A stretch of DNA of 64,000 nucleotides from Tomocerus qinae (GCA_020055645.1 CM034547.1:45916409-45980408); one strand, 5' to 3'; shown: positions 13,156 through 25,111, counted from the stretch's first letter. The notes: a model not told the origin generated them from the sequence alone. Numbers and translations are program-made.

Positions 13156-13761
13156 AAAGCTAGTTTACACTAAAAATGCACATACTGACTTACCTAAGTA
13201 TGTAATAGACATTATGAAATAAATGACTGAAAGATTAAAACTTGATACTTTTGTGATATCACTTTATACTAATTGTGTTAAATAATTTCAAGCTCAATAC
13301 ATCTGTAATCTGTGTGCACAGGTAAGTAGGTTATAGGAAAACATCGTTCGTTTGTAGTTGTGTTTCATGTTCAAGTACATTTCACAAGCTTATAAAGTAT
13401 ATCAAAAGCAACTAAATCACAAATATTGTGAGCATAATAAATGTGGTATGATTATTTTGCTGACTAGTAAATCTAGTGATTTGACTTAACCATCGATTCC
13501 TAATTTACTTACATGTCTCATTTTAATTATTTTACTAAGTAGGTGAATTTAGGAAAAATTACTGTAAATTCATCGTAAGTAAATATAAGAGATTTAAGAG
13601 ATACTTCGAATTATACATACAGGTATATAATACTATAATAACCGGAGACCATCATAAAACTTGTAGGTTAATAAACGTTCATAAAATTCTGGAGTAAAAT
13701 GAACACCATTTAAGATCGATTTATAGTAAAGCTTATTGGTAATTAGCAATTTCTGGATTGA
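13156..13761. other. Gap between convergent genes
   Basis: Holds the AATAAA at 13218-13223 that probably ends the Ig-like gene, and the 3' flank of the TMEM179-like gene on the other strand. Nothing else seen. Confidence 0.5.
13218..13223 (+). terminator. Polyadenylation signal of the Ig-like gene
   Basis: Exact AATAAA 63 bases after the stop codon at 13155, a normal spacing. Confidence 0.6.
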
Positions 13762-15033
13762 TCACTTTACTTTCTTATCTAAAATTACTTTGTCAGTCTG
13801 ATGTAGCAGAGGAACTGTCGTTGTATCTGATTTTTGTGGTTTGGATTCATTGTCGTATGATTCATTTTTAACACCCACTTCGTCTTCAGAGTCATCACTG
13901 CTGGAATTCGAATTGGAGCGTAACTTTCTATTTTCGGGAGATTTACTTGTGCTTGGCCTGACTTCGACTTGTGGTCGCCGAGGATTTACCTTTCGTTTTA
14001 GTATAACAAAATCTACATGAGCTACACATCGGAAGAGGAGTAATAGCAGAGCCAGCAGATATCCCATGAATACCACGATAGATCCAACCTGGAATTAATT
14101 CATATTATCATAGTATAAATTATTCTATTACTTTGTAAATAGAAGATTAAGTGTAACAAAAGAAGCAATGCTTGCTTACACGTGCCAAAATATAATTAGA
14201 GTAGAGATTAGTGTTTCCGGATTCATCCCAAGGAAATTTTAGACTGAATACGTCACCACAACTATATCAGATAAATGCAAAATTATCGACATGGCAAATT
14301 TTTGGTTAGCATATGTAGTACAGTAGGTGGTTAAATTACCTGGTTAGGTTTAAGTCGTAGCTGGCACCATTTTCTAATATATTATTGCAGAAACTTGACA
14401 GTCCAGTAATTATCATACTAAGGCTGACAATGGAAACGATAAATAAGCCAATGGTGAAAAACAAAGCTGGAGCCACGATTTGCCATGCTTGAGTCTGACT
14501 GTAAAGAAAAAAATACAATTACATTCTAATAGTTAAAAAACCAAATGATCTTGGATTAAATATGAATGTATTAGCAAAAGAACCAACTTTTGTGGATTTT
14601 TGCCTCCTTTTCCACATTGAAGGAACAAAGCTCCAAATAAAAAGGCAAAACAGGCTTGAGCTGAGGGAGAAAAGATGCAGAAATTGCAACCGTTCGGATT
14701 TCCCCACTCATTAACAAGTACACTGTGCACACTCACTGATTGGGTGTATATCTGATAAATTTCATCACCCTGAAAATCTAAAGCTGGAGCAATATCGTCT
14801 ATTCCAGTAACTGTTAAATTGGCATGAAGAATACAATAGGGCTCAAAGGCTTTGGAAATATTTCCTAAGGCAATACTGGTACAAATACCACCAATAAATA
14901 CTGAAAAATAAAACAGTATCTGAAAAGCTTGCCACCAACAGGAAATAGTTCTATAATCTCGCTCTTTAATAACAAATTTATTTTCTTCTGGACTATTGGT
15001 AGATGTATTCTTTCCTGCGGAAGGCGATGACAT
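13762..15033 (-). CDS. TMEM179: TMEM179-like four-helix membrane protein
   Basis: Four exons (15033-14588, 14498-14340, 14261-14180, 14088-13762) give 337 residues; every phase agrees. Predicted helices lie at about 36-56, 124-140, 157-180 and 232-252. The first extracellular loop has the family's YCIL...NLTV segment and the WGNPNGCNF motif at 110-118. The second has conserved-looking cysteines (FCNNI, SCGDVF). These match the layout I know for vertebrate TMEM179/TMEM179B, small tetraspan proteins of unclear function, linked in mammals to neural tissue and secretory membranes. The C-terminal tail of about 85 residues is cytoplasmic, rich in serine and acid (SNSSSDDSEDE), and longer than in vertebrate relatives. 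Start at 15033 is the first ATG of the open frame. It is convergent with the Ig-like gene. Confidence 0.75.
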
Positions 15034-16644
15034 TGTCCGTCGATTTTCCTCTACCTACACAATATAGAACAGATTAATCACAGCAGTTAAAACTCTGTCT
15101 CATGTAAATACACTAAGATAGAGAATGTATGTTTGTACGTACCGGTATTATAACTTAGCCCAATTTTCTGCGGTTTTCAATACTAACCCAACTTGTTGGT
15201 GCAAATTATTGTGAAAACAGTTTTAATGTTGAAACGAAAATATGACAATTTTCCTGTTGCGTCATTGTACATCCCATTAGCAAAGTACAGTATTTGTGGA
15301 TGTAAATAAAATTTAAATAATGCCTGTTGAAAATAAATGAGTGTAGCTGATTGCTTCAAAACTTGCACCTGTATTCTGTATACCTTTCAATTTTAACACA
15401 ATATTACACAGGTGAATATTGTACGTACGTTTCAATAGATATTATGTAGCCTGTAAGAAGATTTTCCATTGTAACAACAATAGTATACACGTTTCTTATA
15501 TGTATATGGTAGTCTACCACAGTATGCAGCAGTAGGTATGGTATTTTAGTGTACACACTGAAAAGGCACTCTGTAAACTAGAATAGATCAAGAGTTGTTT
15601 TACGTCCTTGAGTTAAGTTTTTATGGGCGTTTGAAGATAGAACTGACAGAACTACACTGTAGTGCCTGAATCAGACTAAAACAGAGCTCGTGTATGAAAG
15701 CAGACGTGTATACAGTTATCTTATCCTTATTTTCGCTTTATTTACAATGTACTAAATTACATTTCCCAATTTGTATGTAAACGCTGGATAATACCAGGTA
15801 GATAATAATACTCCTACTCACCGCAGTCTGACTTTGACAGCTAAAATGTTATGACTTATGGAAAAAAGTTTGCAAAAATGGTGTTATTATAGTTATTATA
15901 CTACATGCACTGTACTTCCTGTACTTTCCTGTATTGCACTGGGAGATCCTTTCGCACTAAAACGTTAACTTTGGCCGAGTATTTTATACCTAACCAAAAC
16001 TGGGTAACTTAATCGGATGAAAAATGGCACTACTAAGTATTTATCTACAATTTAGGACCATTATCAACAAACTATACTGGCGAATCGATTTTGTCTTACA
16101 AGAAAGTACTGAAGTACAGCGCCCAATACAATGCGGCGATTTAATATTTTGTTAAAGTAACAGAAAAGGTCCAACATACACGAGTTGCATAGTTTCCAGA
16201 GTAAATATAGATGCATACAAAAATAAACCCATTTCCATTCCATCTGTGTAGCCCTTAAACATGGATAAAGATGATGCTATTTTGAGAATGCAACATACTA
16301 TCCATGAAAGTATATAAGAACTGCTCAACCCTAATAATTATGTGGGAACGTATATAGGGCAACTATTAGTCCTATATCGGTCTGATTTTGCGTGGAAATG
16401 AAAATAAAACATGAAGACGCTTTGTTTATTATTGGTGAAATTTGATAGTTAACTACAATTAGGATACAAAGTATGAAAAATTCAGCAGCAAGGATTTATT
16501 TTGCCTAAAATTATATCACTGTTGAAATTGAGAATTTATTAGGCCCAATACGGCTTAAGTTAGAAAAAAACATTTCACTTCCGTTTATGTGCCGAGGGTT
16601 CACTGCAGACTGGGCATTGAGGAATGCCAAAGATTTGCCACTAA
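15034..16644. other. Intergenic
   Basis: Upstream region of the TMEM179-like gene and downstream flank of the DOMON gene. AATAAA on the minus strand at 16495-16500 may end the DOMON transcript. No exon or repeat recognised. Confidence 0.45.
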
Positions 16645-17581
16645 TCACGGGTTAATTAAATTGACTCTGTAGCTCCCACGTTTCACATAAGATTCATTTA
16701 CTTCGTCTGAGTAAGAGAACGCCCACATAACATAAATAGGCTCATCCTGTATTAAATTTAAGTTAGCACAATTAAAAATCTTTAAAGCATATTTTTGAAT
16801 CATAAAGTAAGTTGACAGATAGATCATAGAACCATTTTGGCATGCATTTAACGGATTGACTTAGGTAATTTTTTCATTTTGTATGTTAATTATTGTACGA
16901 ATTACATAATCTTACTTGTATGGGGACATCCTCGACATCCTTGGTATCAAGGTCTCGAATGAAAGTGACATACGTATCTGTTGAGTTGTCAAAAGTAAGG
17001 ACCCACCAGTTTTCTTCCTTGTCTAACTCAAGTGTGTCCCCAACTCCGTGAAAATCCTATTCAGAGATTTAAAAAAAATGTGTTAACCCAGCCCAATCTA
17101 GGAATTATGTGAGACAATAAACAATAAGCTCCGTGCAAGAGCATTTTTGGTGTCGTGTGCAGCTCACAGTCACAGCTGATGATTTGCTGCTAATTATCTA
17201 ATTTATGCATGCAGTGGATTTCGTTTTTGATTTTTTCATGTTTACTTTTTGTTATGAAAGTGATGATAATTAAACTTACAATATTTTCATAAACATGACT
17301 AAGTTACTTACGTAAGCGTAGATATTACCAGCGTCATTGTATCCAGAGATTGCAAAATCAGCTCCATCCAGTTTACCATCCGTAGAAATTCCTATACCTA
17401 CCCATCCCTGCGTTTTTGCTATGCAGTCAAATCCAATTGTCGTACCCCTAATTTCCCATGCGAAAAAGTAGTCTTCATCCAGCCATATTTCATGTCGAGT
17501 TTGAGGGTATGGATTGGCAATTATAGCTTGGACACATAAAAAAGAAATAATAATGATTTTGTGGATGTTTGTGGTATACAT
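16645..17581 (-). CDS. Short secreted DOMON-domain protein
   Basis: Three exons (17581-17312, 17056-16916, 16746-16645), all phase 0 at the junctions, give 170 residues. Residues 1-22 are a signal peptide. The rest is one DOMON domain, as found at the N-terminus of dopamine beta-hydroxylase and MOXD-type copper monooxygenases: Y-x-x-x-WEI, CIAKTQGWVGIGIS, DGADFAI, and a final block with YVMWAFSYSDE ahead of a RGSYRVNL end. The copper-binding monooxygenase domains that normally follow are absent: the frame stops at 16645 and the DNA beyond it shows no further exon. DOMON domains bind haem or sugars in some proteins; here only an extracellular binding role can be inferred. A missed downstream exon cannot be fully excluded. 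Confidence 0.78.
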
Positions 17582-17983
17582 ATTTAGCGCAGCACTATAT
17601 GAGCTATGAGCCCTTTCTAATAAAATATAATAGAACCGTAAAACATAAAAATTAGAACTGCCTGGAGAAGAATATTATACTGAATAAGGTTATCAGAATC
17701 CCAGATTCTGGAATAAATGTTATTATGAAAAAGTGGAGAAGTACTCAAAACTGTTATCTTATCAGTTAGTGCAGTACTAAATTTCATTCAATTAAATAAT
17801 ATACCTAATCAATAACATCTGTTGTTGCAATATTAACTTTTAAGATACTTTCTGCTGATTTACTATAAATCTTTGTTGCTTTCTGAATTAGGGTAATTAT
17901 AGGGTTAGCAAATAAAAAATGTACCAAACTAGCAAAAGGCAATATGCCAGAAACTAAAATGAAAAGAAACTGTGTCCATTATG
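17582..17983. other. Intergenic, DOMON gene promoter region
   Basis: About 400 bases upstream of the DOMON gene, ending at the foldback element. No TATA box or other motif I can support. Confidence 0.4.
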
Positions 17984-18073
17984 TACAGTATGTATTGAAA
18001 GTGGGTATACATAGGAGTTTATGGGTATACATAGAATTTTAGTATCCATAGCACTTTCATTGCTAGTATACAG

Positions 18074-18650
18074 CAACCCGTGGCAGATCCCCATGGAAAA
18101 ATGAAAAAATGAAAAGTGGGTGGGAAAGCTCGCCAATTGACGTCATTGGCGAGTGTGTATTTAAATTGAGATCCCCAAGTGGGGGAAATTAGGGATCGGC
18201 TGTAGTCATGTAAATTTTCCACACATTTTCACTTGTTCCGAACCCCCAATAAATCGAATAATCTGCCATTCCTTTTCTATAATATTATCAAAGTTGCTGT
18301 AGCTATAGTGATTTGAGTATCAGGTTACCTCTTCAGAATGTTTGAAAAATGAAAATTCACTTTTTTCATTTGTGGATCTAAATTGGACGATTTAGATCCA
18401 CAGCCAAATCAGCTCTCAGTTTTGACTTATGAATACTATGACCCAAAGGTTGGTTGCCATTGGGTACATACAGCTATATAGCTTTGAGTGCAGATTTGGC
18501 TGTGGATCTAAATCGTCCAATTTAGATCCACAAATGAAAAAAGTGAATTTTCATTTCTCAAACATCCTGAAGAGGTAACCTGATACACAAATACACTGCA
18601 TACTAGCTAATACTACAGGAACTTTGAATATTATATTCTATATTCCTTGG
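18074..18650. mobile_element. Nested insertion with 7-bp target duplication
   Basis: A 577-bp segment interrupting the left arm of the mariner foldback, bounded by direct repeats TATACAG at 18067-18073 and 18651-18657. The intact right arm gives the empty-site sequence. No clear terminal inverted repeat is seen at its ends. It contains the hairpin at 18317-18586. Class unknown. Confidence 0.6.
18317..18586. repeat. 270-bp hairpin (94-bp arms)
   Basis: Arms 18317-18410 and 18493-18586 are inverted copies with few mismatches, outer ends GTATCAGGTTACCTCTTCAG, with an 82-base spacer. Each arm itself contains a small palindrome around GGATCTAAATTGGACGATTT. Looks like a MITE-type foldback. Confidence 0.8.
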
Positions 18651-18903
18651 TATACAGTACACAAGTTCAATTTGCAATTTTTACCAGCCAATTATTATTT
18701 CATTGTTCGTCTCTCTTTCCTTCTTTTCGCAATAAACAATGCGTTTCTTCAATCTGAAGAACTCAATATGGATAAACTGTCAATAAGTGAGCGAATTAAA
18801 ATTGTAAAGATGCGGACAACAATGTGGTTACGAAAGGTGGCTGAGAAATTCACTATCCTGGAAGGACAGTTAGCATCAGAACAGTAGCAGTTACCACAGA
18901 TCA

Positions 18904-18991
18904 TAATGATCATGATCACTTGATCTTGATCATCATAGTCACTTGACCATGATCATCATGATCACTTGATCATGATCACTTGATCATGATC
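18904..18991. repeat. Low-complexity palindromic TGATCATGATCACT repeats
   Basis: Several imperfect copies of TGATCATGATCACT in tandem, each self-complementary (TGATCA), sitting at the turn of the mariner foldback. Confidence 0.8.
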
Positions 18992-19446
18992 AAGTTTCAT
19001 CTAACCAATTCCTAACTTGTATGGCATAATGTGGGGGAGCACCGTCTTGCTGAAACCAAATGTTGTAAGGATCTTGTCTTCCAACTTTTGGTAAGTTTTT
19101 GACGGAACCAGTCCTATCAAACCGAGCTGTTATGATGCTAACTGTCTTTCCAGGATAGTGAATTTCTCAGCCACCTTTCGTAACCACATTGTTGTCCGCA
19201 TCTTTACAATTTCAATTCGCTTTCTTATTGACAGTTTATCCATATTGAGTTCTTCAGATTGAAACAACGCATTATTTATTGCGAAAAGAAGGAAAGAGAG
19301 ACGAACAATGAAATAATAATTGGCTGGTAAAAATTGCAAATTGAACTTGTGTACTGTATACTAGCAATGAAAGTGCTATGGATACTAAAATTCTATGTAT
19401 ACCCATAAACTCCTATGTATACCCACTTTCTATACATACATATTGT

Positions 19447-20449
19447 ATAAACGGAAATTATAAATACTTTGACGTCATAATAACTCCGCCTAATGTTATA
19501 ATATACTATTGTGTAGAGAAGTATAGTAACGCAAGCAACTGGTAACAGTATCACTCAAAAATTTGCGCGAAATTCATAATCAGTCCCGATATTAAACGAG
19601 CGGATAATACATACTTTGAGTGTATTGTGTAATATAATTTCAGCCTAAACTATCTTTGCAAGCATTAATGTTTAAAATGTAATAAGCATGTAAACATACC
19701 GCTAGAAATTTTAATCTAGATTTAGCCTACAAAATCAACTAGGTTTTATTTTACTTTTGTAACATGGACAATTAAATGTATGTAACCTACTTTTGGGAAA
19801 TATTAGGAACAATTTGCCGTATTAATCTATGTTAAGGTGGCTGTTCCTCTTTTATTTCGAAATTCGAAATTTTGAAATATTTCAAAATTCAAATAAAAAT
19901 ATGCTTCTAACGGTAGCCGAAACCCATAGCCCTACTAACCGAAAAACTAACTGGAGATATAACCACACAATCGCAGTATTCGACGCTGGGCAGTATAATA
20001 GTGCAATACTTCAAAATAACAAAATGGAAAGTTCCCAAGGAAGTTCCTAATTTTGAATGGTATGTAGCTATTTAACACAGGGAGCCAATAGCAACAGCAA
20101 TCTGCACTGCAAAATCTTCATCCAATGTGCCCAAGAATTTGTTCATGCCATGAACTGGCTACATTTGGACGTAGAGGCACATTTGCATTTCCACACATTT
20201 CGAGTATTGCACTGCTATCCCTTGGGTGGGACATCAGTAACCATGGGATCGAATTACTACTGACTGTGATCAAGCAATGACACTATGAAAATTATGGCAC
20301 CATCAGCGTTGGCATAGAGAAAAAGCTCTATGCTCTAGCTCATGTCAAGTTGATATCAGTGCATTGCTTCAATGTCGGATATTCTATGACTTGCACATCC
20401 GGTCAAGTATGAGGCAGTTTACATTTCAACCTTTTTCATGAAACTCTCT
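19447..20449. other. Unassigned stretch between foldback elements
   Basis: Two adjacent open frames (19829-20050 and 20057-20263) are present, but their translations match nothing I recognise and lack splice signals or a signal peptide. GAAATTCGAAATTTTGAAAT at 19858 is a small internal palindrome. Probably transposon-derived or non-coding. Confidence 0.35.
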
Positions 20450-20765
20450 TTGCTATTTTTGATATAACTTCCAGAGTTTTACTCCGGTTTTCTAATGATG
20501 TACATTTTCGGAAAGGTAAACGCAATGGCTAGGATTTAATTTGGGAAAATGTTCGATTATTGTCTCAGTTTTTATACATGTCACACTTTAATGATGAAAT
20601 CTGGATAGAAATTCGCATAAAATTTTGAACCATTGCTACTGCTAAATAATCAAAAAAATCGAAAATTTTCCCAAATTAAATCCTAGCCAATGTTTTTACC
20701 TTTCCGAAAATGTACTTCATTAGAAAATCGGAATAAAACTCTGGAAGTTATATCAAGAATGGCAA
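20450..20765. repeat. 316-bp inverted-repeat element
   Basis: Arms 20450-20556 and 20660-20765 are reverse complements with scattered mismatches (TTGCTATTTTTGATATAACT pairs with AGTTATATCAAGAATGGCAA), spacer about 100 bases. MITE-like, no coding capacity of its own. Confidence 0.75.
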
Positions 20766-21437
20766 AAAATTTTAACATGTATTTTGATAGTCACCAGAGA
20801 TTCCCAAATCGTATACACAGTCACCTTAAGTTAAAAGTAAACTATCAGATGTTGAATCTGCTATTACCTCATCATAATAGAGGTACAAGTACAAATAGTT
20901 AAATTGCAGGTAAATGAAAAAATGATTTAATCTCGGTAATCACTTCTTTCTTATGTGCAGAATGTGTCACACAGAAACAAGGAATTTTTTACCTGAAGGC
21001 CTTATAAACAATTACTAGAAATTGTCATGTTGTAAAATGATTGTAACTTAAATACATGGTTCTGAAGTATCTGAAGTACTCAAACATGTTGTTAAAACAC
21101 GTGTCTATGTTCTGAGTGAGGTATAATCAGTATCGGTTAAAAGAATTTTGACCTCGACCAGTGCGGGAGATAAAGTAAGTAAACCATGAGTTTCTATTCG
21201 TTTCAAGTTAGGAGAATTTTACAATTACTTTGACCTCTTATACATCTTAAATAAGCTTTTCCAGTTGCAAAATTTAAAAGTAAATTTCTTTATTCGGGGA
21301 GTCCAGTCAGCAACTAGAACTTTCAAAGTGCTCATCATAAAAGCTAGACCATCGTAAAACTATTTTGTGTATCTAGTATTGTATAATTATAATCTTTTAA
21401 ATGCAAAATCTATTAGGTAGATAGTAAAAGAAAATCA
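20766..21437. other. Intergenic, gustatory receptor promoter region
   Basis: About 670 bases without a recognisable gene, upstream of the receptor start. No TATA box seen. Confidence 0.4.
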
Positions 21438-22821
21438 ATGGCTATTCAAGAATTTATCGGAGATGACCAAGAATTAATCACAGCTAAAATGAGGGCAATT
21501 ACTTCCTCCCATGTAAAATTTTTCGGATGGTTAGGAGTGAATCCGTACGAATGTAGCGGAGATCATTACACAGTTACTAAAAGCAAGAAAACTCATCTCA
21601 TGTGCATTTTTACCTACTTTTGGTCTTCTGCGTGGACTCTATCATATTACATAGCTATATTTAAACAAATATTCAAACCAGACGAATCCCTCGAAGTACA
21701 CATATTAATTTTATACATTTTCGTGGCTGCAATAGCATCTCTAATCAGTGGATTAAGTGTCTTTACTCTTCTAAAAATGAACGAAATGGCAGCAGTTACG
21801 ACTATGCTTTACACAAATTCATCTAACTTAAAAGGTTGCATTTAGTTTTTTACAACACAATGTCTCTGTAATAATTTCCCCATTTTTATACAACCATTTC
21901 TTTTCAGTTTTCTTTTCAGCCGAACAGATTCAAAGGCACAACGAGAAAAATAAAATCAGGCACCTCATCTTAGTGATTGGAATGAAGGCAGCCGCGCCTG
22001 TAGTGTGGGGTGTCGCTATTATAATGGTGAAAACTTTGACATTTTCCTTTATTTTCTAAATTCTAGCAGACATATCCAGTAATTACTATGTTTAATCGCA
22101 GGTGACCGTAGGTCCTATTTATTTGTCAGATGCCATTCCATTGTTCAAAATACTCAAGGAAATATTTCCGGAATATTTTCATCGAAATCTTTGGCAGTTG
22201 CAACTTCTCACCACATTGTCAACATTGCCAGTCATACCTCTGGGTGTATTTTCTATTTTATTTAACATATTTCTAGGTTTGATTTATTTTGAATATACTG
22301 TCTTAACATTAAGATTCATTCCTGCTCTCCGACAAAGAAATATTGGCCGGGATGAGATGTACACCTTTCTGAGGCTCTTTAATCGATTTCAGAACGAATC
22401 AAAAATCTATAAATGTCTTTTCATTATTAATGATGCAATTAATGTTGAAATTTTATGGATAACAATTTTTGTTTTTGGCATTGGTATAATACTAACTCTT
22501 CTTACAATGTTTGCTACCTTAAAACTATACTCTAAAATTGGTCTACTCTACCCCATCATGCCAGTAATCGCAATAATCCTTTTGCTTGTTCAAATAGCTT
22601 GCATTCCACAGTGTGCTGAATTTTACAGTTTATCCGTAGAGTATAACCTTTACTGGAAATGGTACAGCAATAAATACATTAGACAAATGGTTAGAGCAAG
22701 TCCTCCATTAAAAGTTCAATTGGGTCCTTTCTTTTATTTCAAAAAACCAACAATTGCAACCTATTTTTACAATATTGTCTATTATACAATCACCCTTTTA
22801 TTATCTGTCGAATTGTCATAA
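21438..22821 (+). CDS. Gustatory receptor-like seven-helix protein
   Basis: Three exons (21438-21834, 21920-22026, 22102-22821) give 407 residues, the usual length for insect-type gustatory receptors (7tm_7 family). The phase 1 then phase 0 junctions agree. The N-terminus is intracellular with no signal peptide, followed by seven hydrophobic segments, the first in the stretch after KKTHLMCIF. The C-terminus has the family's short last loop (FFYFKKPTIATYFY) before the final helix; the usual TYxxxxxQF motif is only loosely kept (TYFYNIVYYT). These receptors are inverted-topology ligand-gated cation channels in chemosensory neurons, tuned to sugars, bitter compounds or CO2; the ligand is unknown here. 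Assignment rests on length, topology and the C-terminal pattern, as the family is very divergent. Confidence 0.72.
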
Positions 22822-22847
22822 AACTATTTGTAGTGTGTATTACGAAA

Positions 22848-22853
22848 AATAAA
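22848..22853 (+). terminator. Polyadenylation signal of the gustatory receptor gene
   Basis: Exact AATAAA 27 bases after the stop codon. Confidence 0.6.
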
Positions 22854-24069
22854 GCCCAAAATATAAATTTCATTCAAAATTATCTTAAAATTTTATTGCA
22901 CACACATGTCATTTATGGAAGATATTTACAACTTTCCACATTTGTGTCAAATAGGACTAATCTCCAGAGTTAAACATTGACATTATTCACCAAATCATCA
23001 CTCGAATTTTTCAGTTAGAACTTTTCAGCCGAAAAAATTACAGCAAATACAAACAGTGGATTTAAGAATTTTTTTTCGTTCATTTAGGGCAAGGAGTACG
23101 GAAAGCTAAAATGCTTAGACATTATCATAAATATTTGGTCTCATTTCTAAAGATGTTATAATAATAAAACAATAACCCAAAGTAGAATGCCTTCCTTCAC
23201 TGACCTACCAATCTTTTATTTAAGTAGATATACAATAGCAGATTATAATATCTTAGCGGAATCTAACTAACAAAAATTCTAGAATGTTGTATTTTCACTT
23301 ATTGGCAATTTTCAATCGTATCCTATTCAACTTTGGTGTTTATTTTTTGCCTTGAGTCTATATTCTATACCCAGAGTAGAATGATTTAATTAAATTAATG
23401 CAGTGTTAACTACCAAGCAAATGCTAAAATAATAGCATGAAATTGATAATAATTGAAATGTTAAAATATATTCTTAAAAAGCAAGTCTAATGTCTATCTT
23501 TGTCAATAAATCTTGGGTAAAAATTAAATAAAATAATTCTCATCATCTAACCTATTGGTACTGGAGATGTGGAAATGCACAGATAAAAGTCCGAAATTAT
23601 AATTTAAGAGCTCCATTTAATTAATTTTTTAAAAACTATTTAGAGCGTCATTTCCTGCTGCAAAACTAAAAATTAATTTGGATACTTGAACTAGAAAATA
23701 TAACAGATTATAAAAAGTTGGAGCAATGAGGATATAGGTATTCAGCTAGTAAAATTCCAGGTTACCATTTCATTAATTTTAAATGGTCGCTACTACTACT
23801 TATTTTGATAAGACTTGCTTTATCATTAACAGATACCAGCTGAAGATGAATTATCCGTTATGATAAAGTATACATAGCTACCTAGGCTATTTTCTAACAA
23901 TACCTTTACACGTATAATTTTCAAGACGAAACTGTATTTCACACTAATAAACTTATTGATTCGTGGTTGTAATTACTAGATGACCGTTTTTGGAAACTGG
24001 AATGGAACGATGTAGTATTAGGGTTTGGGCTCTACTGCCGCCTAATCTTTTCTTAATCTCTTACTCGAG
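22854..24069. other. Intergenic
   Basis: About 1.2 kb, strongly AT-rich, up to the large inverted repeat. No gene or repeat recognised. Confidence 0.45.
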
Positions 24070-25111
24070 ATTGGTAATCCGGAAAAAGGTGAGGGTAGGG
24101 ACGGCGAAGGTTCAGGTAGCGGCTCAGGTAGCAAACAAAAGTCCCAGGATAGTAAGACTTTTCCAGCATACCCAAAAATTGTAAGCATTGGAGTACTTAC
24201 AATTAAGTGTTCAGGTTTACCTAATGCTACTGTTGCTAGCCGATGCTGCACGCTGGCTTGATTCATGGTTCTATTCTACACTATATCTTCTGTGCATTGT
24301 TTGCTTTGTATTTAATGTATTATATGTAAATCTAAAACTAAACTCGCACAAAGCAATGCTGTTTAGTTTTTTAATTATGACTTATTTGTGATTGCCATTA
24401 ATATTGCTTAAATTTTTACTTATTATATTTATGAAAGACAATAATATAGTAATTTAGTAATGTTAAAGCTTTTTTGATACGGGAAGTGATAAGCTATTGT
24501 ATATTTTATTATTTTATTATACTACTTTAAGATAAAGTAGAAAAAACTTATTGTAGTTCAGCGTTGTTAGAAGTTGCAAACGTAAGTTTACTTCCAGCAT
24601 CGAAATTTTTTTGTATACTGCCTAAAATGACATGGACATTATTAGAGTATATTATTGTCTTTCATAAATATAATGAATGAGTAAAAACTCAAGCAATATT
24701 AATGGCAATCAGAAATAAGCCATAATTAAAAAACAAAACAGCATTGTTTTTTGTGCAAGTTTAGTTTTAGATTTACATATAATACATTTTTATGGATATC
24801 AGTGATTATGGGGCAATGGTAGAAGTTTATTATAGTTACTAGTGTAATAGTGTAAATGTAAAGGCAGTAATGTAAAGCAAGCAATGCACAGAAGATGTAC
24901 TGTAGAGTAGAACCATGAATCAAGCCAGCGTGCAGCATCGGCTAGCAACAGTAGCATAAGGTAAACCTGAACACTTAATTGTAAGTACTCCAATGCTTAC
25001 AATTTTTGGGTATGCTGGAAAAGTCTTACTACCCTGGGCCTTTCGTTTGTTACCTGAACCGCTACCTGAACCTTCGCCGTCCCTTCCCTCACCTTTTTCC
25101 GGATTACCAAT
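24070..25111. mobile_element. 1-kb imperfect inverted repeat (foldback element)
   Basis: Left arm 24070-24448 and right arm 24648-25111 are inverted copies, with a loop at 24449-24647. The right arm carries an extra insert of roughly 80 bases near 24785-24865. In the right arm the minus strand has a 91-residue open frame (25195-24920) with a glycine/serine-glutamate stretch (GEGRDGEGSGSGSGNK); the same region in the left arm is frame-shifted. This looks like a piece of a once-coding sequence trapped in both arms. No transposase motif or clear target duplication was found. Confidence 0.7.

Larger units (their letters stand above)
17984..19446. mobile_element. Foldback element built from a mariner-type transposon, with a nested insertion
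   Basis: The right arm (about 19133-19437) is the reverse complement of the left arm. The left arm is split: 17990-18073 pairs with 19354-19437, and 18651-18878 pairs with 19133-19360. The split is caused by an insertion at 18074-18650 flanked by TATACAG on both sides. Both arms encode the same fragment, MDKLSIxxRI(K/E)IVKMR, like the N-terminal helix-turn-helix of Tc1/mariner-superfamily transposases. Between the arms, the minus strand at about 18994-19073 reads IWFQQDGAPPHY, the catalytic-domain signature of such transposases. The frame is broken and most of the transposase is missing, so the element is non-autonomous and decayed. The exact outer ends are uncertain. Confidence 0.8.

Noticed and set aside
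18624..18887. 87-residue open frame as a gene
   Set aside because: It is the mariner transposase N-terminal fragment in a decayed foldback arm, matched by 19339-19130.
19829..20263. Two adjacent open frames as a small two-part gene
   Set aside because: No recognisable protein, no splice sites, embedded between repeats.
24042..24391. Frames in the left arm of the large inverted repeat as a gene
   Set aside because: Reading frame differs from the right arm and both lack splice or start support; treated as remnant.
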